Below, piece by piece: positions 44,942 through 52,447 of a DNA stretch of 64,000 bases. A model generated the notes under the pieces. The model searched no databases and was not told the DNA's origin. It worked only from the letters and a program-made list of their open reading frames with translations. How positions within the stretch are numbered: position 1 is the stretch's first letter; every line of letters begins with the position of its first letter. The stretch comes from an uncultured Pelagibacteraceae bacterium (GTDB lineage Bacteria; Pseudomonadota; Alphaproteobacteria; Pelagibacterales; Pelagibacteraceae). The translations under genes and the position numbers were made by a program. The stretch is from assembly GCA_902524535.1 (NCBI GenBank), contig CABZDR010000002.1, positions 62,001 to 126,000 of the forward strand, read 5' to 3'.

Positions 44942-45229
44942 TTATACTTTGTTATCCATTATTTCAATCATACACTTAGTTGCATACTCCCTCCATTCTG
45001 TTGAGCTTTTGCCTTTAAGGCTATCTAAGTGATCTCGGTTATTTTTTATATCATTTTTATGCTTGATTTTATCTTGCTCATCTAAATTTGACTCCATTTT
45101 TGTCAAATTAGTTTCCATGGCTTTTATCCAATTATTCCCTAACTCTACACACTTTTTGTCATCTTTTTCATCACAGATCTGTTTAAAAAAATTAAAAATA
45201 ACTTCGTCAGTTTTTACAGGATTTTTCAT
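44942..45229 (-). CDS. Hypothetical helical protein
   Basis: A 95-aa charged protein, likely all alpha-helical, with no signal peptide or membrane segment. Three Cys are present (ICDEKDDKKC and TKCMIEIMDN). I recognise no family. It ends just upstream of the TPP riboswitch and may be read through into the thiV transcript. Confidence 0.55.
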   Translation of the reverse strand: MKNPVKTDEVIFNFFKQICDEKDDKKCVELGNNWIKAMETNLTKMESNLDEQDKIKHKNDIKNNRDHLDSLKGKSSTEWREYATKCMIEIMDNKV

Positions 45230-45239
45230 TTAAGAAATA

Positions 45240-45419
45240 TTATTTTTTAAAACAATTGTTAACTAAAATTGCCATTAAAATCCAAATTACAAAAACTTCA
45301 CCGTTTGTGAAGGAATAATCTGCGCCAGCAAAACCAGCAACAATATTTATAGCGTAAATAATTATTGTAGAAATTACTAAGCTAAAAATTAAATTAATTA
45401 ATCCAGTTACGTATTTCAT
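45240..45419 (-). CDS. Small two-TM protein, unknown
   Basis: A 59-aa ORF (MKYVTGLINLIF...). It has two hydrophobic helices at about 5-32 and 42-55 separated by AGADYSFTNGE, ending with a basic tail NNCFKK. It lies 10 nt upstream of the 95-aa gene in the same orientation. Support is composition and position only. Confidence 0.5.
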   Translation of the reverse strand: MKYVTGLINLIFSLVISTIIIYAINIVAGFAGADYSFTNGEVFVIWILMAILVNNCFKK

Positions 45420-45609
45420 ATTTAAAGATTATCTATATTTCTGTCTAAAGCAAATTTAAAATTTCTATTTATAAGTGATGTTTTTTTTGATGCGCGAATA
45501 TTATAAAAATATCAGGTTGTATTCAAACATTTTATTTTAATTTTAATTAAATATAATTCTTGAATACAACCTACTTAAAACTTAGTTTTTTGCTAAGGAG
45601 GTTATTCAA
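45420..45609. other. AT-rich intergenic region with long inverted repeat
   Basis: I see no convincing ORF in this stretch. Its main content is the 13-bp perfect inverted repeat at 45514-45572 and a strong AAGGAGG ribosome site at 45595-45601 in front of the interrupted small ORF. Confidence 0.6.
45514..45572. repeat. 13-bp perfect inverted repeat
   Basis: AGGTTGTATTCAA (45514-45526) and TTGAATACAACCT (45560-45572) are exact reverse complements around a 33-nt AT-rich spacer. Thirteen consecutive pairs by chance in a 340-nt gap is unlikely. It could be a transcript hairpin, a dimeric regulator site or ends of a tiny decayed element; no T-tract follows to make it a normal terminator. Confidence 0.7.
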
Positions 45610-45753
45610 ATGAATCAAAAGCCACCTGACACTTAGCTGGGTAGCTACATATCAAAAAAACAATATAAGATGAAAATCCACTTGGATTTAAAAGCCAAAA
45701 AGGCGATATAGAGGAGCTCTTTTGGTGAAAGAGCTAAAAGAGCGAACCTCTGA
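45610..45753 (+). pseudogene. Small ORF interrupted by two in-frame TAG codons
   Basis: A strong AAGGAGG lies 8 nt before ATG 45610. The frame runs MNQKPPDT, TAG (45634), LGSYISKKQYKMKIHLDLK, AKKAI, TAG (45709), RSSFGERAKRANL, TGA (45751). The three pieces together look like one basic 47-residue protein, so it is probably a gene disabled by two nonsense changes. Alternatively only an 8-residue leader is made and the rest is structured RNA: local hairpins TAGCT-AGCTA, AAATCC-GGATTT and AGCTCTTT-AAAGAGCT (45715-45735) also occur. TAG is a normal stop in neighbouring genes, so recoding is unlikely. Confidence 0.4.
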
Positions 45754-45763
45754 CAAAAAAGAT

Positions 45764-46231
45764 TTAATGTGGTGCTCTAAACTTGCTATGACAAGCCTTA
45801 CAATTCGCCCACATAAATTTACCTAAAGTACTTCTAACATCATCCGAAGTTTCAATTATTTTCGTAAGTTGTATCATATCATTTGAAGATTTAGTCATCA
45901 GAGCATTGAACTCGTCTTTATTTTCCCAAATAATTGGGAGAGCCTCTGTTTTAAATCCTTCTTTAGTATTTTCAGGAAAATATTCAATTAGTGTTTTGTA
46001 ATTTTCGCTCATCTCAATCATTAAAGTTTTCGCTTTTTCAAATTCATCTTTACTTGCTAAGGCTTGCACCCTTTTTGCAGTACTATAATTTTTGCTAAAA
46101 AGCGCTTTTCTTCCCTTAATTATCTCCTCAACTGAAAGATCAAGTTCAGATTTTACTGGAAGTGACAAAATAACAAAAAATGAAATAAAGAAAATATACT
46201 TTAATATAATAATATTATATTTTAATAACAT
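45764..46231 (-). CDS. Cytochrome c' (class II) type protein
   Basis: A 155-aa protein with an N-terminal hydrophobic signal (to about residue 28, LPVKS) and a C-terminal haem motif CKACH (WANCKACHSKFR) near residue 145, the layout of four-helix-bundle class II c-type cytochromes. Periplasmic; the family binds small ligands such as NO or carries electrons. Divergent from a cytochrome b561 gene with no spacer, suggesting the two form a redox pair. Confidence 0.85.
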   Translation of the reverse strand: MLLKYNIIILKYIFFISFFVILSLPVKSELDLSVEEIIKGRKALFSKNYSTAKRVQALASKDEFEKAKTLMIEMSENYKTLIEYFPENTKEGFKTEALPIIWENKDEFNALMTKSSNDMIQLTKIIETSDDVRSTLGKFMWANCKACHSKFRAPH

Positions 46232-46759
46232 ATGAGACTAACAAATAGCTTAACAGAATACGGCTTCATTTCCAAAGTTTTTCATTGGTTAAGTGCCGCA
46301 GTCTTGATAATTCAAATTCCCCTAGGTTTCTATTTAGTTGATATGGATTTTGGTGATAAGAGGTTAACTGTTGAAAGTATCCATGTAACTCTTGGTTTAA
46401 GTATATTTTATCTAATTTTATTTAGACTTTTATACAAAACATTAAATCCAACACCTCGACTACAAAATAGTCTTTTTCCTGGACAAAAGATTATTGCAAA
46501 ACTAAATCACATTTTTTTATATGTTTCAATTTTAGTAATAACTATATCTGGTGCTTTGAAAAAATTATTCAATGGAGAAGAGCTTGATATGTTTTTTTTT
46601 AATATTGAAATTAAAGATAATTTTGAATTAGCAGAAATCTTTTATGAAATTCATATTGTTGGGAATTATACATTAATAGCTCTTATATCGTTACATATTT
46701 TTGCAGTTATAATTCATAAAATTTTATTTAAAGAAAATTTACTAAAAAGAATTTTATAA
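46232..46759 (+). CDS. Cytochrome b561
   Basis: A 175-aa four-helix membrane cytochrome. Haem-ligating His candidates are in FHWLSAA (about 18), SIHVTLGLSIF (about 50), and EIHIVGNYTLIALISLHIF near the C-terminus. The start YGFISKVFHWLS follows the family pattern, supporting the first ATG. It transfers electrons between the quinone pool and periplasmic partners such as the neighbouring c' cytochrome. Its last 6 nt overlap the convergent methyltransferase gene. Confidence 0.9.
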   Translation: MRLTNSLTEYGFISKVFHWLSAAVLIIQIPLGFYLVDMDFGDKRLTVESIHVTLGLSIFYLILFRLLYKTLNPTPRLQNSLFPGQKIIAKLNHIFLYVSILVITISGALKKLFNGEELDMFFFNIEIKDNFELAEIFYEIHIVGNYTLIALISLHIFAVIIHKILFKENLLKRIL

Positions 46760-47464
46760 AATAATACAGATTAATTTGTCTTTAAATCTTATAATATTTT
46801 TATATTTCAACTCAATTTCTTGAACTCCAAGATCAATTTGTTCTCTCGAAAAATTTACTAAGGTAGAGATGTATTTATTTTTGATCATTTTTATATATTC
46901 TTTTTTATGAACTTTTACATCAAAAAAAAAATTTTTTTTAGTCCTATAAGAATACAGCTTGGTAACAATCTTTAATATCTCCTTATCTCTTTTAAGAGAT
47001 TGTTCTAGTTTATGTTTCATTAATTTAAAGGTTGGAATTTCATTTTTATTTGTTTCAAGAGTAAAAATTAAAATTTTGCCTTTTGCATTTAATCTTTTTT
47101 TTAAAAATCTTAATAATTTTTTAATTTCTATGAATTTCATTAAATGAATTGTTTGTTTTATCAAAATTAAATCAAATTTTTGATTACTAACTGAGGAATA
47201 ATCTAAAGCACTAATTTTTTTGAAATTTATTCTTTTATCTCTATCTTTATGATTAATAATATCTATACCTAGCGGTTTTATTTTAAACTTAAACTTTGAG
47301 TTTAAAGCACCTAAAATCTTGCCCCGACCACAGCCGATATCTAAAATTTTTGAGTTAGAATTTAGATTAAAATTTTTTAATAAAAAAGTGTTAAATGCAT
47401 TAATATATTTTTGTGAAGATAACCAAGTTTTATTATCCCAATTTCTAACATTTTTTTTTACCAT
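46754..47464 (-). CDS. Class I SAM-dependent methyltransferase
   Basis: A 236-aa protein with the SAM-binding motif ILDIGCGRGKILG at about residues 40-52 and the post-II pattern FDLILIKQTIHLM around 105. Its substrate is not evident. It lies 6 nt after the MATE transporter gene and is probably co-transcribed. Confidence 0.8.
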   Translation of the reverse strand: MVKKNVRNWDNKTWLSSQKYINAFNTFLLKNFNLNSNSKILDIGCGRGKILGALNSKFKFKIKPLGIDIINHKDRDKRINFKKISALDYSSVSNQKFDLILIKQTIHLMKFIEIKKLLRFLKKRLNAKGKILIFTLETNKNEIPTFKLMKHKLEQSLKRDKEILKIVTKLYSYRTKKNFFFDVKVHKKEYIKMIKNKYISTLVNFSREQIDLGVQEIELKYKNIIRFKDKLICIIL

Positions 47465-47470
47465 AGTTAT

Positions 47471-48796
47471 TTAAATCCTAAACTTAGAGTCAAATCTTTG
47501 ATAAATTTTATCTAAATAATAAAATAATGATAATCCTCTTAAAATCATAAATAAACAGAGTGAAATCCAAACTCCTGTATTAAATAAATACTTGGTTAAA
47601 GTTATTGAGATTAATAAATAACAAAACACTGAAAAAATCATCGCATTTCTCAACTCTTTTGTTTGAGAAGATCCAATAAAAATACCATCAAATTGATAAC
47701 AGAACGATGCAATAAATGGTAATAAGATTAACCAAATTACATAAGATGAACTTAACTTTCTGATATTTTCAATATCAGACATTAAATTAATTACATGTTC
47801 ATTAATAAAAAAATAAATAATTGAAATAAACAGACCTGTTATCGAACTTAGTAAAAAAGAATTTTTAATAATTGTTTTAAAAAGTTTTAAATCTTTTTTT
47901 CCAAGAGAGAACCCAACCATTCCTTCAGTAGAAAACGCATAAGCATCTAAAATAAATGCTGATAAGAAAACTAAATTTATTAAAATGGCATTAACTGCAA
48001 CATAATCTTCTCCTATTTGAGTTCCTAAATAAGTAAACCATAAAAAGGAAAATGTTAATAAAATGGTTCTAATAAAGATATCAAAATTTATATTAAAAAT
48101 ATCTTTCATCTTTTTTAGATTAAATAAATTTAATACATCGATTTTAATAATAGTAAATTTATTTAGATAATTAAAAGTATAAATCAAAAATATTAGAGAT
48201 GTAATTAATGCAGAAAACAAAGTGCCATATGCAACTCCTTTAATATTTAAATCAAATTTTGTAACTAAAACAACACTTAAAAATATATTTAGAATAGAAA
48301 AAAAACCTACCACTAAACTAGAAATTTTAGTTTTTTGTAAACCGACAAATAAGCCTGTAATAATATACAAAGTTAACTCACCAGGAGCTGAGTAAATTCT
48401 TATGTTAAAATACTGAATGTAAAATTCTTTTGTTAACTCAGATAAATTAAATATTTTTAAGCTTAAATTTAGAATAAACGTTTGAGATACAAAAATTAGA
48501 GCTGATACTATCAATACAAAGAATAAATTTCTTAAAACTATATTTAAAATTTCTAGATAACTGTTTTGCCCAAAAGCTTGTGAAACCATACCCACAGTTC
48601 CCATTCTTAAAAAGCCAAAACTCCAAAACAACATAGAGAATAAATTTGCTGCAACCGATGTTGCTGTTAAATAAGAAAGATTTCCAAGATTTCCCATTAG
48701 AGCTGTATCAATAATTGCAACCAATGGAATTGCTAAATTTGCAAAGAAAATAGGAATAGATAATTTTAAGATGTAAGATATTGAAGATTTTTGCAT
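47471..48796 (-). CDS. MATE family efflux transporter
   Basis: A 441-aa protein with about 12 membrane segments. IPLVAIIDTALMGNLG and GTVGMVSQAFGQ near the N-terminus are typical of the MATE/DinF subgroup. It exports cationic compounds or metabolites using an ion gradient; the substrate is unknown. Confidence 0.9.
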   Translation of the reverse strand: MQKSSISYILKLSIPIFFANLAIPLVAIIDTALMGNLGNLSYLTATSVAANLFSMLFWSFGFLRMGTVGMVSQAFGQNSYLEILNIVLRNLFFVLIVSALIFVSQTFILNLSLKIFNLSELTKEFYIQYFNIRIYSAPGELTLYIITGLFVGLQKTKISSLVVGFFSILNIFLSVVLVTKFDLNIKGVAYGTLFSALITSLIFLIYTFNYLNKFTIIKIDVLNLFNLKKMKDIFNINFDIFIRTILLTFSFLWFTYLGTQIGEDYVAVNAILINLVFLSAFILDAYAFSTEGMVGFSLGKKDLKLFKTIIKNSFLLSSITGLFISIIYFFINEHVINLMSDIENIRKLSSSYVIWLILLPFIASFCYQFDGIFIGSSQTKELRNAMIFSVFCYLLISITLTKYLFNTGVWISLCLFMILRGLSLFYYLDKIYQRFDSKFRI

Positions 48797-48823
48797 TTAA
48801 TCAACTTAATTTGTATTTTTTGA

Positions 48824-49261
48824 TTAATGGCAAGCAACACCAAATTTTTTAAGTCTCCAATAATTATATGGCCAAGGTGTTAGAAATCCAACTATAAGCA
48901 TTAATGGCACAACCCACCAAGTTAATATTGCACCACCTGTTAAAAGATAATCTGTTAAATTCATTGCAACTTCCATGCTTATCATTGAAATAAAACTCAT
49001 ACCAAGTGCTGTTCTGAGCGCATTACTAAAACTAAAATTTTGCTTAATCAAAATTATTGTCTCAAGAATTATACTAGTGATTAAACCATTAATAATTGCT
49101 AAAATCATTATCCCTAATACTGGAAATGGTATTTTTGTTAATTGAAAATATAAAATCGTACCAAAATCTCCGATAGCACAACCCAGCAAACACCATGCAG
49201 TATTTTTAGCACTTTGTTTCCAAGTTTTTGGGCAACGCCAGTCAAATGTAGTGGATTCCAT
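48824..49261 (-). CDS. DUF4396 membrane protein
   Basis: A 145-aa protein with about four hydrophobic segments, starting with a polar Cys-containing head (FDWRCPKTWKQSAKNTAWCLLGC). The central MISMEVAMNLTDYLL and the terminal PWPYNYWRLKKFG match DUF4396. Function is unknown. Divergent from the ETHE1-like gene with a 22-nt gap, sharing a promoter region. Confidence 0.78.
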   Translation of the reverse strand: MESTTFDWRCPKTWKQSAKNTAWCLLGCAIGDFGTILYFQLTKIPFPVLGIMILAIINGLITSIILETIILIKQNFSFSNALRTALGMSFISMISMEVAMNLTDYLLTGGAILTWWVVPLMLIVGFLTPWPYNYWRLKKFGVACH

Positions 49262-49283
49262 ATTTATGTGATAATATTTATTT

Positions 49284-49964
49284 ATGATTTTTAAACAAGT
49301 TTTCGATAAAAAATCTAGTACCTACACTTACATAATTGCCTCAGCAAAAGGAAGAGAGGCTTTGATCATAGACCCTGTTTTAGAAAATGTTGAGGACTAT
49401 ATAAAAATACTCAATCAATTAAATCTAAAATTAGTAAAGGTGATAGATACTCACATACATGCTGACCATGTAACTGGTGCGGGAAAATTAAGAGACAAAA
49501 CAAAATGCGTAACTATTATGGGTGAGCATACCCCAACTGATGCTGTAGAAGTAAAAGTTAAAGATGATGAAATAATTAAGTTAGATAAACTTAATTTTAG
49601 AGCAATTTATACTCCAGGACATACCTCTGATAGTTTTTGCTTTTTAATGGATAAATATTTATTTTCTGGGGACACATTACTTATCAATGGTACCGGCAGA
49701 ACTGATTTTCAAAATGGTAGCTCTACAGATGCATATAACTCAATTTTTAATAGGCTCTTAAAACTTCCTGATGATACACTTTTATACCCTGCACATGATT
49801 ATAAGGGAGAAACTGTCAGCACTATTGGTAAAGAAAAAAGATCTAACCCAAGGCTACAAGTCAGAAATGTAGATGAATATATCGAAATTATGAATAATCT
49901 AGACCTTAAGAAACCAGAAAAAATTGATTATAACGTTACGAGTAATCTTAAATTAGGAATTTAG
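49284..49964 (+). CDS. ETHE1-like metallo-beta-lactamase protein (persulfide dioxygenase-like)
   Basis: A 226-aa metallo-beta-lactamase fold protein. Metal motif THIHADHVTGAG (HxHxDH) at about 56-67, then TPGHTSDS (His), FSGDTLLINGTGRTDF (Asp) and YPAHDYKG (His). GTGRTDFQ.G and the length fit ETHE1/persulfide dioxygenase rather than glyoxalase II. It likely oxidises glutathione persulfide to sulfite. Confidence 0.87.
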   Translation: MIFKQVFDKKSSTYTYIIASAKGREALIIDPVLENVEDYIKILNQLNLKLVKVIDTHIHADHVTGAGKLRDKTKCVTIMGEHTPTDAVEVKVKDDEIIKLDKLNFRAIYTPGHTSDSFCFLMDKYLFSGDTLLINGTGRTDFQNGSSTDAYNSIFNRLLKLPDDTLLYPAHDYKGETVSTIGKEKRSNPRLQVRNVDEYIEIMNNLDLKKPEKIDYNVTSNLKLGI

Positions 49965-50356
49965 GTTTTAATCGAAGATTTGATCGCTTCGTATAGCAAA
50001 TCTTTGGTTGTTTCACCTACGCTTCTATATATTTCTTTATTATCTTTAAAAATCAAAAGTGTAGTTTGAAACTGAACTTTTAATAATTCAGCAATTTCTC
50101 CATTTGTGACGTCAAAAGAGAAGTATTCAATATTATCAAATTTAATATCTGATAATCCACCTTCTTTTTTGGCGGTTTTTAAAATTTTCATTTGTCCTGC
50201 ACAAGACGAACAATATTTAATCCAAGAACTTACAATTACAACTTTACCTTCGGATTGTGCTTTATCGAATAATTTTTTATCAAAAGTCGTTTCTTTCTCT
50301 ATTGCATTGGCGTTTATTGAAAATAAACAAATAATAATAAATAAAAGTTTTTTCAT
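49961..50356 (-). CDS. Secreted thioredoxin-like protein
   Basis: A 131-aa protein from the ATG at 50356, chosen because MKKLLFIIICLFSINANA is a clean signal peptide; an upstream ATG would add six residues and overlap azlD. The thioredoxin-like motif is YCSSC (CxxC at about residues 48-51 from this start). Likely a periplasmic thiol-disulfide protein. It follows azlC-azlD on the same strand. Confidence 0.82.
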   Translation of the reverse strand: MKKLLFIIICLFSINANAIEKETTFDKKLFDKAQSEGKVVIVSSWIKYCSSCAGQMKILKTAKKEGGLSDIKFDNIEYFSFDVTNGEIAELLKVQFQTTLLIFKDNKEIYRSVGETTKDLLYEAIKSSIKT

Positions 50357-50363
50357 AGCGATC

Positions 50364-50678
50364 TTATACAACAAAAATTAAAAACCAATAAGAAGCTAGA
50401 CCTGAAAATATTGTCGCAATGATACTTCTTGAAAAAATCCCAATTACCACAGCAATTATAGCTGCGATTATCTTTGGATTATCCTGGATTTGAAATAGTC
50501 CTGCATCATTTATGAAGATTGCTGGAAAAATGATTGCAGGAAATATCGCGGACGGTACAAAAGACAATATCTCTCTAATTCTATCATTAAACATTTCTTT
50601 TTTAATTAAAGCAATCATAGTAAATCTTGTGAGATAAGTGATTAGTCCACAATATATTATTAAAGCCCAATTACTCAT
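50364..50678 (-). CDS. azlD: AzlD-like branched-chain amino acid transporter subunit
   Basis: A 104-aa protein with about four hydrophobic segments. LTRFTMIALIKKEMFNDRIREILSFVPSAIFPAII is typical of AzlD. It overlaps azlC by 8 nt. The AzlCD pair exports branched-chain amino acids or related compounds. Confidence 0.9.
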   Translation of the reverse strand: MSNWALIIYCGLITYLTRFTMIALIKKEMFNDRIREILSFVPSAIFPAIIFPAIFINDAGLFQIQDNPKIIAAIIAVVIGIFSRSIIATIFSGLASYWFLIFVV

Positions 50679-51366
50679 TTGTTTTAATCATTTTCGTTAA
50701 AATAATTGCTGAAAGTAATCCAATTAATGCAGCAACAATTACATAAGCTTTAAATGGGATTATATTATAGCCAAGAGTAGCAACAAGTCCTGAAACAATT
50801 ATTACAAATACATTTACAAATTTTCTAAAGTCGTTAATTAGTAATGCTAAAAAAGTTAATGGAATTGCAAAACTTAATCCAAGTTTTTCTGGAATAGCAG
50901 CACCTAGTATAATTCCTAAAAAGGTTGTTGATTGCCATATTATCCAACAAGTTGCGCCACCACCAACTAAATGAAAGTATTTATTTTCATCTTTATTCTT
51001 TTTGAAGTATTCATTTGATCTAGCAAATGCCTGGTCAATTAAAAAATACGAGATAATAATTTTCCAAATTAATTTTAAATCTGATAAATGTTCAGAAACA
51101 ACAGCCCCATAAAGTAAGTGTCTTGAGTTCACGGCTCCTACTGAGCTTATAATCACCAAAGAAGAGGCGCCCCCTGAAAATAATTGTAAAAGAACTATTT
51201 GAGATGCTCCTCCAAATATAATTAAAGACATACCCATTGTTTCCATAGGTGTAAATCCAACATCAATAGCTAGAACACCAAATATTAAACCAAAAGGCAC
51301 CACAGGGATCATTAGGGGACTTACATCAATCACGCCTTTTAAAAATATCTTTAACTTACCATTCAT
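50671..51366 (-). CDS. azlC: AzlC-like branched-chain amino acid exporter
   Basis: A 231-aa membrane protein. PFGLIFGVLAIDVGFTPMETMGMSLIIFGGASQIVLLQLF and NSRHLLYGA are the standard AzlC segments. It acts with the overlapping azlD product. It is 19 nt downstream of the iron transporter ATPase gene, so it may be read from the same transcript. Confidence 0.92.
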   Translation of the reverse strand: MNGKLKIFLKGVIDVSPLMIPVVPFGLIFGVLAIDVGFTPMETMGMSLIIFGGASQIVLLQLFSGGASSLVIISSVGAVNSRHLLYGAVVSEHLSDLKLIWKIIISYFLIDQAFARSNEYFKKNKDENKYFHLVGGGATCWIIWQSTTFLGIILGAAIPEKLGLSFAIPLTFLALLINDFRKFVNVFVIIVSGLVATLGYNIIPFKAYVIVAALIGLLSAIILTKMIKTNE

Positions 51367-51385
51367 TTTATTAAAGAGGCTTTTA

Positions 51386-52447
51386 TTAGAAGCAAACTAT
51401 ATGATCAATATGAATTGGTCTTTTTATGCCAAATTTTTCATCTACTTCATGTTGATGAATATGATGAGAGTGAACAAATACAGGAATTAGAGTGTTAGTG
51501 GGAGTTTTGAGGGTGTAAATAAAGTTAGTACCTCTAAATTTTCTATCGATCACCTCAAATTTTAAATTGCTTGTATCATCATGATGTAAGTCTTCTGGTT
51601 GAATTAAAAGCTTTACACTAGATCCTATCGGGAATGGTTTAACAAAATTACCAGTGATTGTTCCAAGATCTTTATTTTCAAGACTTTTGGGGCTTGTAAC
51701 TTCTGCAGGAATTAAAATTCCTCTATTTAAAAAATTAACTACCTCTACAGAATTTGGTAAATGGTAAACATTATAAGGATCATCAAATTGTTTAAGCTCT
51801 TGATTTAAAATTATTCCACATTTTGATCCCAAGTAAAATGCTTCATAAGAATCATGGGTAACTATAATTGCTGTTATCTTTGAATTTTTAAGTATTTTTT
51901 TTAACTTTTCTTGTATCTCCTCTTTAAAACTTTGATCTACATTCGACAATGGTTCATCTAAAAGTAACAATTCAGGCTTAGTTATAAGAGATCTTGCGAG
52001 TGAAGCTCTTTGAGCTTCGCCAGCACTTATTTCATGGGGAAATTTATTCAGTATGTGAGAAATATCTAATAAGTTAATTAATTCCTCAAAATTTATTGAT
52101 TTGTCTTTTTTGATCTCATTTCTTTCAGCTCCTAATAATATATTCTTTTTAACTGTGTAGTGCGGAAATAAACTGTTTTCCTGAAAAGCTAAGGATATGT
52201 TTCTTTTCTCTGGTTCGATATTAATATTTTCTGAGGACAAAGTTTTTCCTTTGAGCGCGATTGAACCTTTATTTATATTTTCCAAACCTGCAATAGTTCT
52301 CAAAATTGTCGTTTTGCCAATACCTGAGGGTCCCAATAAACATATGATGTCCCCTTCTTTTTCTATAGAAAAGGAAACATTCTTTACCTTAACTTTATTT
52401 CCGATCTTAAAGTCAACGTTTTTAATTTCAAAAAAATTATCACTCAT
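51386..52447 (-). CDS. fbpC: Fe(3+) ABC transporter ATPase
   Basis: A 353-aa ATPase: Walker A GPSGIGKTT at about 36-44, signature ISAGEAQR (a variant of LSGGQ), Walker B LLLLDEP, switch VTHDSYEA. A C-terminal TOBE domain is present. SAGEAQR replacing SGGQ.QR is often seen in FbpC/AfuC-like ATPases. It overlaps the permease gene stop by 8 nt and serves the ferric importer. Confidence 0.92.
   Translation of the reverse strand: MSDNFFEIKNVDFKIGNKVKVKNVSFSIEKEGDIICLLGPSGIGKTTILRTIAGLENINKGSIALKGKTLSSENINIEPEKRNISLAFQENSLFPHYTVKKNILLGAERNEIKKDKSINFEELINLLDISHILNKFPHEISAGEAQRASLARSLITKPELLLLDEPLSNVDQSFKEEIQEKLKKILKNSKITAIIVTHDSYEAFYLGSKCGIILNQELKQFDDPYNVYHLPNSVEVVNFLNRGILIPAEVTSPKSLENKDLGTITGNFVKPFPIGSSVKLLIQPEDLHHDDTSNLKFEVIDRKFRGTNFIYTLKTPTNTLIPVFVHSHHIHQHEVDEKFGIKRPIHIDHIVCF

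Noticed and set aside
45610-45753. UAG recoding (pyrrolysine or suppressor) in the interrupted ORF
   Set aside because: UAG ends normal genes in this window (for example the ATPase at 14377 and the cinA-like gene at 18549), and no pyl genes are visible.
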